A DNA stretch of 5,219 nucleotides from Candidatus Coatesiibacteriota bacterium (lineage in GTDB: Bacteria > Oederibacteriota > CAKKQC01). Below the pieces are notes generated by a model that worked only from the letters and a program-made list of their open reading frames with translations, made no database searches and had not been told where the DNA came from. Positions 1-5,219 of this stretch are shown here, in pieces. Position 1 is the stretch's first letter. Each line of letters begins with the position of its first letter. The stretch is taken from NCBI GenBank assembly GCA_023265785.1, contig JAHFSL010000218.1:1-5219 (forward strand). The letters run 5' to 3'. Both the position numbers and the translations under genes were made by a program.

Positions 1-2
1 TG

Positions 3-80
3 GGAATCCGGACGGAGGACCTGCCCGCGCTGGAGAGCGGGCGCCCCGTCAGCGGGGTTTCGGCATCCGGCCCGCCTTGA
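3..80 (+). CDS. possible 3' end of a plus-strand gene entering from the left (partial)
   Basis: Reading from position 3, this plus-strand frame stays open to a TGA at 78-80 and gives a tail beginning GIRTEDLPALESGRP. Over the 18 codons from position 3 to 56, 17 have G or C in the third position, against 14 and 11 for the other two plus-strand frames. That matches the codon bias of the real genes here. If real, its end overlaps the 3' end of the minus-strand membrane protein gene by 32 bp, a tail-to-tail overlap that is common between convergent genes. No domain can be recognised from 25 residues. Short open frames are frequent in DNA this G+C-rich, so this is tentative; the alternative is that 1-48 is non-coding. 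Confidence 0.33.
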   Translation, partial: GIRTEDLPALESGRPVSGVSASGPP

Positions 81-2358
81 GGGCGGCGAGCGCCGGGGCG
101 GCGCCCGGCGGCATCGAGGTGCTGAACTTCTTCATGGCCGATTCCAGGACCGCCCGGGCCTGGACCCGGTCCCCGGTTTCCGCGAGGGACAGCGCCAGCC
201 CGTAGTGGGCGTCCGGGATGCGATCCAGTGAATACAGGATGGCATCGTGGAAGGGCCGAATGGACGCCGCCGCCTCGCCGTTCAGCCGAAGGGCGGTCCC
301 GAGGGAAAAGCAGGTCAGCCCGTCCTTGGGGTTGAGATAGAGCGACTCGCGCAGGTCGACCAGCGCGCCCGTGAGGGCGGCCGCCGCACCGGGCTCCCGG
401 ACATCCCTGGCGCCGTAGGCGACGGTGAGCCGGGTCATGCCGCGGGCCTGGTACCCCTCCGGGAAATTTGAGAACACGGTGAGGGCCCGCGTGTAGGAGG
501 CCTCGGCATCGGCGTAGCGCCCCAGGTTCTGGAGCGCCTTGCCGCGATAGTAGTGGACCAGAATGCCGTCCGTGTGGATCGGGCGCAGGGCGGCCGCCCG
601 GGAGAAATAGTCCGCGGCCTGGGCGGCGGCATTCTGCTGGGTCAACTGGTGGCCGATCTTGAGGTCGTGGCTGGCCGCGAGCTTGGCGGCGCCGCGTTCG
701 CCGACGAGGAGGGCCACCAGGAGGGCGACACCGGTGGCCGCGGGGTTGGCAGGCAGGGAAAACGACCGGGCGGGGAGCGGCGAGGCGCCCAGGAGCGCGG
801 CGACGATCACGGCAAAGAACAGGTGGGCGTTGGAGACCACCTTGAGCGGGAAATTCATCGCGCTGTTGACGTACCAGGACGCGGTGGCGGCCAGCAGGCC
901 GATCATGGCCCAGCGACGGAACCGATCGCCATCGGGCAGGGTCCGCAGCGCCCGGTACCCCGCCCACAGGAGGACGACCATGATCCAGAGATAGAGCCCC
1001 AGGCCGATGGGGCCCAACTCCGCGAACAGGTGGACGTAGTCGTTGTGCGCGTAGAGTTCCAGGTGGGGGCTGACGACCTCCGCGGAGCGGGGCCACTTGA
1101 TGTTCCAGATCTGCTGGGCCCGGCCCTGGGCGCGCGCGCCCGAGAGGTGGAAGGTACCCAGCCCGGCCCCGATGGGGAGCAGGACGCCGGTTTCACCCGG
1201 CCGGGTGGGCTCGCCCCGGCCCATGAGCCAGCCGCTGTACCAGTAGAACAGCCGCACCTGCAGGTCGGAGTTCTTGACCGGGTCCACCGCGATCTGGACG
1301 AACCGGGAGGCCAGCCGCTGGCCGGGCGGGGTGAAGGTCAGGAACAGGGCCAGCACCAGGTCCAGGGTGGCCAGCCGGCGCAGGGTCTGCCAGACGGATC
1401 GGCGCAGGACCCACCGGTCGGCGAGCCAGACCACGACATGGATGGCGGCGACAAACCCGAGGTAGGCGCCCCGGGCCGCCGTGTAAAGCATCGAGGGGAG
1501 CATCAGGGCCAGCGCCATCCCCAGCAGGCCGCGTACGCCCGCCCGGCTGACCCGCAGGAACATGGCCACGGCGAAGAAAAAGATGCCGACCGCCGCCAGC
1601 GCGAACAGGTCCATCCGGGTGCCCTCACCCATGGCATCCAGCGTGGGCGAGGCCAGCGCGATGATCCCGATCAGGACGAGGGGGGCCGCGCAGGCCAGCC
1701 CCGCGAAGAGGACCATGGCGTGTGCCGCCCGTCCCAGGGAGGCCAGCACAACCGGCACCGGCCCCTCCGCCTCCAGCCGGGCCCGCCAGTGCGCCAGCCC
1801 CTCCCGGAACCCCCGGTCCGCCAGCCCCGCGATCAGGCAAGCCACGATCGGAATCAGGAAGGAACTCTGCGCGGCGAGAAAATCGGGATTGCCCATCGTC
1901 GCGTACACGCGCTTCTCCCCAAAGGAGGTCCACACGATGGCATCCCAGCCCAGGTACTGGGAGGCCGCATAAGTCGTCACCAGCGTCTGGGACCAGATGG
2001 AGGCGGCGAGCAGTTTGCCGACCGGCGCCGCACCGGATTCCACCGCCCAGAGCAGGGCAAGCGTGGACCCGATTTCCATGAGCCGCTCGCCGGTGGCGCC
2101 GAGCAGGGGGGAGTGCAGGGCCGAAAGCAGGCAGGAGGCGAGGAAGAGGAGCCCGGCCGGCAGGGACCGGGAGGTGAAGGTGCCGCCGCGCGCGACGAGG
2201 AGGGCGACCGCCAGCGCGCCGAACAGCCGCAGGGCGAGGCTCTTGGCCATTTCGAAGACTTCATAGGCCTTCAAATAGAAGACGAGGGGGAGCAGGGCCG
2301 CCGCGGTCAGGACAGTCAACCGCAATATCAGGACGACGGGACGCTCGCGCGCGCGCAT
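49..2358 (-). CDS. O-antigen ligase/polymerase-family membrane protein with C-terminal TPR domain
   Basis: A 769-residue inner-membrane protein of the O-antigen ligase / PglL / Wzy superfamily. Members transfer or polymerise lipid-linked glycans on the periplasmic side of the inner membrane. Residues 1-555 carry about 13-14 hydrophobic segments (for example near 9-31, 41-57, 66-82, 164-180, 211-236, 250-268, 276-312, 328-343, 449-468, 483-500, 509-525 and 541-553). Family landmarks are GNPDFLAA (156-163), ARGAYLGF with its conserved Arg (295-302), a large extramembrane loop at about 344-447 containing GAGLGTF (397-403), and HNDYVHLFAELGPIGLGLY (438-456), the H-N-D-Y...E-G-x-x-G signature of the Wzy_C domain. 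Residues from about 560 to 747 are helical TPR-like repeats (598-631 is the clearest), an arrangement known in a subset of these proteins. The substrate cannot be predicted: lipid A-core ligase, protein O-oligosaccharyltransferase or polysaccharide polymerase all remain possible. The ATG at 2358 is the only sensible start. An AGGAAGG (minus strand, 2373-2379) lies 14 nt upstream, too far for a normal ribosome binding site. The gene is divergent from the exported protein gene. Confidence 0.9.
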   Translation of the reverse strand: MRARERPVVLILRLTVLTAAALLPLVFYLKAYEVFEMAKSLALRLFGALAVALLVARGGTFTSRSLPAGLLFLASCLLSALHSPLLGATGERLMEIGSTLALLWAVESGAAPVGKLLAASIWSQTLVTTYAASQYLGWDAIVWTSFGEKRVYATMGNPDFLAAQSSFLIPIVACLIAGLADRGFREGLAHWRARLEAEGPVPVVLASLGRAAHAMVLFAGLACAAPLVLIGIIALASPTLDAMGEGTRMDLFALAAVGIFFFAVAMFLRVSRAGVRGLLGMALALMLPSMLYTAARGAYLGFVAAIHVVVWLADRWVLRRSVWQTLRRLATLDLVLALFLTFTPPGQRLASRFVQIAVDPVKNSDLQVRLFYWYSGWLMGRGEPTRPGETGVLLPIGAGLGTFHLSGARAQGRAQQIWNIKWPRSAEVVSPHLELYAHNDYVHLFAELGPIGLGLYLWIMVVLLWAGYRALRTLPDGDRFRRWAMIGLLAATASWYVNSAMNFPLKVVSNAHLFFAVIVAALLGASPLPARSFSLPANPAATGVALLVALLVGERGAAKLAASHDLKIGHQLTQQNAAAQAADYFSRAAALRPIHTDGILVHYYRGKALQNLGRYADAEASYTRALTVFSNFPEGYQARGMTRLTVAYGARDVREPGAAAALTGALVDLRESLYLNPKDGLTCFSLGTALRLNGEAAASIRPFHDAILYSLDRIPDAHYGLALSLAETGDRVQARAVLESAMKKFSTSMPPGAAPALAALKAGRMPKPR

Positions 2359-2365
2359 GACTTGA

Positions 2366-2372
2366 TACTATA
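2366..2372. promoter_or_regulatory. possible bidirectional -10 element in a 22-bp divergent gap
   Basis: The gap between the two divergent start codons is only 22 bp (2359-2380). Its sole A/T-rich core is TACTATA. Read on the plus strand, TACTAT (2366-2371) ends 9 nt before the ATG at 2381. Read on the minus strand, TATAGT (2372-2367, five of six matches to TATAAT) ends 8 nt before the ATG at 2358. The two hexamers share five base pairs. Neither side has a recognisable -35 hexamer at 16-18 bp, and each would fall inside the opposite gene. With start points about 7 nt beyond each -10, both transcripts would begin almost at their start codons. This is a motif-level inference. Confidence 0.4.
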
Positions 2373-2380
2373 CCTTCCTG

Positions 2381-3106
2381 ATGAGCGGCCGAGGACGCAC
2401 GGGGGCGGCAGGACTGATGGCGGCGGCCCTGATCGCCGCGGCGTGCGCCGCGCCCACGCTGGCCACCCGCTGGGGTCCCGAGTGGGCGACCCGCGACCTG
2501 GCGCTCACCCTCACCGAACTCCGGCGGGAAAAATCGGGGAACCGGATGGATGTTGTTTTCCGCCTGAACGCCCGCGGCGTACCGCACGGGGCCAAGTTGC
2601 TGGTGTGGCACAAGTCGCGCGGCGCCCGGCCCCAGCGGGTGCCGGGCGTGTACCTGGCGGACGATGGCCGGCTGATGGACGCGCAGTCCGGCGAGGAGAC
2701 CGACCTGCACGCGGGGGGCCTGGCGCGGGGCGAGTCGTACGACCTGGGCGCCGCCGATCCTGACGCGACCCTCCGGGCCTATGTGAAGGCCCTGCCGTTT
2801 CCCGTGGAGGCCCGGGAGGGCCGGCGGCACTTGCAGGCCGAAATCGGGTCGGTGGGCGCGGATGTGTGGCTCCTGACCGGGGAAGGCTTTTCTCCCGGGG
2901 AGAACCTGGACGCGGTTCTGGCGGCCGGCGAGGATGTCCACATGGACCACCTCACGGTCCCGGCGACGGGGATGTTCACCCGGGTCCTGTTCCCGGCCGC
3001 GGTGTTCGGACGGCCGCGGGGCAAGGCCACCTACCGGGTCACGGGACGGGGGGCTCCGCTCGAACTCTCGTTCTCCTGGGGGCCACCCGCGCTGACGCCG
3101 GAATAG
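2381..3106 (+). CDS. unrecognised exported protein, possible lipoprotein
   Basis: I do not recognise the family of this 241-residue protein. Its N-terminus has a signal-peptide layout: arginines at 4 and 6, a hydrophobic Ala/Leu-rich stretch at about 9-24, then small residues. Cys22 is the only cysteine in the protein and sits at the end of that stretch (IAAAC). This fits a relaxed lipobox but lacks the usual Leu at -3, so cleavage by signal peptidase I near APTLA-T (24-29) is the alternative. The mature part appears to be two beta-rich halves, about 35-155 and 156-241. The second begins LLTGEGFSPGE (164-174) and ends with alternating hydrophobic strands (ATYRV, LELSFSW), like an immunoglobulin-like extracellular module. 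No catalytic motif is visible. The ATG at 2381 is preferred because it supplies the positive n-region. ATG at 2417 has an AGGA 3 nt upstream but would lose it. No Shine-Dalgarno precedes 2381. It lies 13 bp upstream of the radical SAM gene, so co-transcription is likely. Confidence 0.75.
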   Translation: MSGRGRTGAAGLMAAALIAAACAAPTLATRWGPEWATRDLALTLTELRREKSGNRMDVVFRLNARGVPHGAKLLVWHKSRGARPQRVPGVYLADDGRLMDAQSGEETDLHAGGLARGESYDLGAADPDATLRAYVKALPFPVEAREGRRHLQAEIGSVGADVWLLTGEGFSPGENLDAVLAAGEDVHMDHLTVPATGMFTRVLFPAAVFGRPRGKATYRVTGRGAPLELSFSWGPPALTPE

Positions 3107-3119
3107 CCCCCCCGGGGAC

Positions 3120-4637
3120 ATGCTATCGTTGAACGGGGAGATGCGAGTCGCCGTCTGTTATCCACCGTTGCTGTACCGGGGACGGGTGCCCGTCCTGACC
3201 CAGAGCCGCATCTTTTCCTTCACCCACTCCTCCGAGATCCGCATCTACCCGCTCGTCATGGCCCAGGCGGCCACGCTCCTGAAGGCCGACGGTCACGGGG
3301 TCTCCTGGCTGGATGGCATTTCCGCGGGCGAGGGGTTGGACGGGTGGTGGACCCGGTTCGGCGCGGTGGCGCCGGACCTGGCCGTCGTCGAAACCAAGGT
3401 CACCATGATCCGCCGGCACTGGGCGTTCATTGACGAACTGAAGGCCCGGTTTCCCGCCACCAGGGTCATCCTGGTCGGCGACCATGTGTCGTACTTCCCC
3501 GAGGAATCGGCGGGGGCCTGTGCCGTGGACTACATCGTGGCGGGGGGCGACTACGACCTGGGGATTCGGGCCATCGCCCGGTTCGAGGCCGGGGAGGCCA
3601 TCGACCTGCCCGCGGGCGTGTGGGCCCGGGGCCGGTCGGCGGGCGCCGAACCACCCGCGTTGGACGCCGACGTGGATGCCCTGCCGTGGATCGACCGGGA
3701 GCTCACGAAATTCAACGGGTATGGCGAGGCCTACCTGCACCGCCCCGTGGCCTACATCCTGAGCGGTCGGGGGTGCGGCGGGATCAAGGCCGTCGGCCGG
3801 TGTACCTTTTGTATCTGGCAGTACGCGTTCTGGCGCAAGACCGCGCGCCTGCGCGATCCCCGGAATGTCGCCGCCGAGATCAAGCACCTGGTGGACCGGT
3901 ACGGGGTGCGCGAGGTATTTGATGACAACGAGGCGGGGGGCATGTGGGATCTGCCGTGGCTGACCGCATTCACGGAGGAACTGGAGCGGCTGGACGTGGC
4001 GGGCAAAGTGCATATCTCGTCCAACTGCCGTGCCGACTCGGTGACGCCGGACCGGGTGGAACTCATGAAGCGCGCCGGCTACCGGATGCTCAAAATCGCG
4101 CTGGAATCGGGGAACGACGAAACCCTGCGGCAATTGGCCAAGGACGAGACGGTCGAGGAGATCGTCCGCGGGGTCAAACTGGCCAAGGACGCCGGGTTTG
4201 CGGTCATGGTGACCACGATGATCGGGTTCCCCTGGGAGACCGATGCGGATGTCCGGCGCACCTATGAGGTGGCCAAGGACCTTCTCCTGTATCGTGCGCA
4301 CCGGGGGGACTGTCTGGAGGCCAATGTCGTCATCCCGTACCCGGGAACGCCCCTGCACAAGACCATGCTGGACCGCGGCTGGTTCACCATTGACCCCATG
4401 GATTACGAGGCGTACGGATTGAGCAAGCCGGTTGTCACCTCCCCGGCTGACCCTATTGCCTGGGGCCGCAAGCTCTGGCGCCTGCACCGCCACCCGCTGT
4501 TCGTTGCCCGGTCCGCCCTGTCGGTCCGGAGCGTGCACGACCTCACCCTGGGCTGGAGGGGCCTGCGCTCCCTCCTCGGTCATGAGCGGGACTATACCGC
4601 TGTCCCTGCTGGTGCCCAGGCCGTCGAACCCGCTTGA
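3120..4637 (+). CDS. cobalamin-binding-domain radical SAM enzyme with CX8CX2C cluster motif
   Basis: A 505-residue cytoplasmic enzyme of the B12-binding radical SAM family, whose members methylate or rearrange unactivated carbons in lipids, sugars and natural products. Residues 8-165 form a Rossmann-like cobalamin-binding domain: MRVAVCYPP, RIYPLVMAQAATLLKADGHG, VILVGDHVSYFPEES (116-130) and VDYIVAGGDYD (136-146). No DxHxxG motif is seen, as in many radical SAM relatives that bind B12 without a His ligand. The radical SAM barrel spans about 208-415. Its cluster cysteines are C219, C228 and C231 in GCGGIKAVGRCTFC. Further landmarks are FDDNEAGG (267-274), the SNCRAD strand (301-306), IALESGNDETL (326-336), MIGFPWET (367-374) and PYPGTPLHK (406-414). 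The C-terminal 70 residues are basic and helical, as in relatives. The substrate is unknown; a surface lipid or glycan precursor is inferred from the adjacent ligase gene. ATG at 3141 (Met8, MRVAVCYPP) is a credible alternative start because relatives begin at this strand; GGGGAG abuts that ATG directly, too close for an ideal ribosome binding site. Confidence 0.9.
   Translation: MLSLNGEMRVAVCYPPLLYRGRVPVLTQSRIFSFTHSSEIRIYPLVMAQAATLLKADGHGVSWLDGISAGEGLDGWWTRFGAVAPDLAVVETKVTMIRRHWAFIDELKARFPATRVILVGDHVSYFPEESAGACAVDYIVAGGDYDLGIRAIARFEAGEAIDLPAGVWARGRSAGAEPPALDADVDALPWIDRELTKFNGYGEAYLHRPVAYILSGRGCGGIKAVGRCTFCIWQYAFWRKTARLRDPRNVAAEIKHLVDRYGVREVFDDNEAGGMWDLPWLTAFTEELERLDVAGKVHISSNCRADSVTPDRVELMKRAGYRMLKIALESGNDETLRQLAKDETVEEIVRGVKLAKDAGFAVMVTTMIGFPWETDADVRRTYEVAKDLLLYRAHRGDCLEANVVIPYPGTPLHKTMLDRGWFTIDPMDYEAYGLSKPVVTSPADPIAWGRKLWRLHRHPLFVARSALSVRSVHDLTLGWRGLRSLLGHERDYTAVPAGAQAVEPA
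3121..3129 (+). promoter_or_regulatory. extended -10-like sequence before the alternative start of the radical SAM gene
   Basis: TGCTATCGT has the TGn extension and T-A-T...T core of an extended -10 box and ends 11 nt before the ATG at 3141. It lies inside the first codons of the longer version of the gene (start 3120), so it matters only if 3141 is the true start. No -35 hexamer is seen at 17-18 bp upstream. It could provide secondary transcription of the radical SAM gene independent of the exported protein gene. Weak evidence. Confidence 0.2.
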
Positions 4638-4663
4638 CAGCCACCCGCTTTCCCCCCTACACT
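4634..4663 (+). promoter_or_regulatory. sigma70-type promoter for the downstream secreted protein gene
   Basis: A perfect -35 TTGACA at 4634-4639 is followed by an 18-bp spacer and a -10 TACACT at 4658-4663, which keeps the critical first T-A and last T. The -35 overlaps the TGA stop codon (4635-4637) of the radical SAM gene. Transcription would start near 4670, only a few nucleotides before the ATG at 4673, so the mRNA would be leaderless or nearly so. This agrees with the lack of any Shine-Dalgarno sequence in 4638-4672. The downstream gene therefore looks like its own transcription unit, although read-through from the radical SAM gene is possible because no terminator is visible. Confidence 0.6.
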
Positions 4664-4672
4664 CACGCAATC

Positions 4673-5219
4673 ATGGTGACTCGCGGTTTCGGGATTGCAC
4701 TCGTGCTGGCGGTGACTCTTGCGTGCCCCGCGGGCGCCAAGGATTCCTCTGTCCAGTTCGCCCCCCCGCCCTTCACCATGACCAACCTGATCGTGAATGA
4801 TGCCGTCCAGGGCTTCGGCGGGGATTACATGTCCATGTCGGGGAACGGGTTTGCCCTCAAGAGCCTGAATTTCGGCGCGGCGTCCATTGACCGGTATTGG
4901 GACAAGGGTGGTTTGAGCCAGGGCATGGGCTACAACCTGATCTTCGGCTCACTGGATATTGGTGGAGGGTCTGATCCCGCAAGCCTGTTCGGCATGGGGT
5001 TCACGGCTCCGCTCAATTTCTACTTCGATCCCTTGAGTCACGAGTCGGATGACAACAGCCTGCCGATCTATTTCGGGATCCATTTCGGCATGAATGAAAT
5101 GTTCGGTGGTTATTCCTTTCAAACGACGGTGCGTGATTACGATAACGACACGGATACCGGACCGCCATTCTACTTTACAATTCCCGCCTACAAGAATGTG
5201 ACGGATAAAGTCAGCCTCG
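4673..5219 (+). CDS. secreted, probably outer-membrane beta-barrel protein (partial, runs off right edge)
   Basis: The frame from the ATG at 4673 stays open for 182 codons to the window edge, so the C-terminus is missing. Residues 1-22 form a clear Sec signal peptide: Arg4, a hydrophobic core FGIALVLAVTLA, and a signal peptidase I site PAGA-KD. The mature part is rich in Gly, Phe, Tyr, Asp and Asn. It shows alternating polar/hydrophobic strands, such as YNLIFGSLDIGGG (87-99), GMGFTAPLNFYFD (107-119) and LPIYFGIHFGMNEMFGGYSF (130-149), separated by Asp/Ser-rich turns (DPLSHESDDNS, RDYDNDTDTG). This is the pattern of an outer-membrane beta-barrel or another surface beta-sheet protein. I recognise no specific family. 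There is no Shine-Dalgarno before the start, and the promoter ends 9 nt upstream. By hand count the last 179 bases are about 49% G+C, well below the neighbouring genes, which could reflect surface-protein amino acid use or horizontal origin. Confidence 0.75.
   Translation, partial: MVTRGFGIALVLAVTLACPAGAKDSSVQFAPPPFTMTNLIVNDAVQGFGGDYMSMSGNGFALKSLNFGAASIDRYWDKGGLSQGMGYNLIFGSLDIGGGSDPASLFGMGFTAPLNFYFDPLSHESDDNSLPIYFGIHFGMNEMFGGYSFQTTVRDYDNDTDTGPPFYFTIPAYKNVTDKVSL

Noticed and set aside
23..42. Inverted repeat GCCCGC / GCGGGC with an 8-nt loop, just past the stop of the membrane ligase gene.
   Set aside because: No T-tract follows on the minus strand and the stem is only six pairs, so it is not a convincing terminator.
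44..60. Hairpin CCCCG-TCAG-CGGGG followed by TTT on the plus strand, resembling an intrinsic terminator.
   Set aside because: Only five base pairs and three Ts. It encloses the stop codon of the minus-strand gene and lies inside the possible convergent reading frame. Such short G/C palindromes are expected at this base composition.
2373..2379. AGGAAGG on the minus strand as ribosome binding site of the membrane ligase gene.
   Set aside because: It is 14 nt from the start codon, and it would lie upstream of the transcription start if the TATAGT box is the real -10.
553..2763. A 736-codon plus-strand open frame antisense to the membrane ligase gene.
   Set aside because: Its product is dominated by Gly, Arg, Pro, Gln, Glu and Asp with no domain order, as expected for a frame opposite G/C-ending codons. 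The minus-strand product has clear membrane segments and family motifs.
2261..3121. A 286-codon minus-strand open frame across the divergent gap and the exported protein gene.
   Set aside because: Low-complexity Arg/Gly/Pro/Gln-rich product without recognisable structure. It overlaps the N-terminal part of the ligase gene and the whole exported protein gene, both better supported.
3184..3587. Search for a classical DxHxxG cobalamin-binding motif in the N-terminal domain of the radical SAM protein.
   Set aside because: No such motif is present, but many B12-type radical SAM enzymes bind cobalamin without it, so its absence is not treated as a defect.
3123..4670. A 515-codon minus-strand open frame opposite the radical SAM gene.
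   Set aside because: Same antisense composition artefact. The plus-strand protein carries the full radical SAM motif series.

Overview
This window is G+C-rich (roughly two-thirds G+C by eye, with strong G/C preference at third codon positions) and almost fully coding. It looks like a chromosomal segment from a Gram-negative-type bacterium, probably an uncultured lineage. The evidence is an O-antigen ligase/polymerase-family membrane protein, two exported proteins, one of them probably an outer-membrane barrel, and a cobalamin-type radical SAM enzyme. No gene here gives a secure taxonomic placement.

Layout from left to right. (i) Positions 1-80 may hold the last codons of a plus-strand gene that enters from the left and overlaps the 3' end of the next gene. 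(ii) 49-2358, minus strand: a 769-residue polytopic membrane protein of the O-antigen ligase / PglL / Wzy type with a C-terminal TPR region. (iii) A 22-bp divergent intergenic gap (2359-2380) with no room for two separate promoters; a near-symmetric 7-bp element could act as the -10 box in both directions. (iv) 2381-3106, plus: an unrecognised exported or lipid-anchored protein of 241 residues. (v) 3120-4637, plus, 13 bp downstream and probably in the same operon: a cobalamin-binding-domain radical SAM enzyme whose cluster motif is spaced CX8CX2C rather than CX3CX2C. (vi) A good sigma70-type promoter whose -35 box overlaps the stop codon of the radical SAM gene. (vii) 4673 to the right edge, plus: a partial gene for a secreted, beta-rich, probably outer-membrane protein, clearly less G+C-rich than the rest.

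Taken together, genes ii-v suggest a small cell-surface module. The ligase/polymerase would transfer or polymerise lipid-linked glycans on the periplasmic face of the inner membrane. The exported protein would act in the envelope. The radical SAM enzyme would make a cytoplasmic modification, such as methylation or rearrangement of a lipid or sugar precursor. That link rests on gene adjacency and family membership and is inference.

The points most worth checking are the expanded radical SAM motif, the shared divergent -10 element, and the repeated placement of TANNNT-type -10 boxes 8-9 nt before start codons, which suggests leaderless mRNAs. I found no tRNA, rRNA, CRISPR array, insertion sequence or convincing intrinsic terminator.
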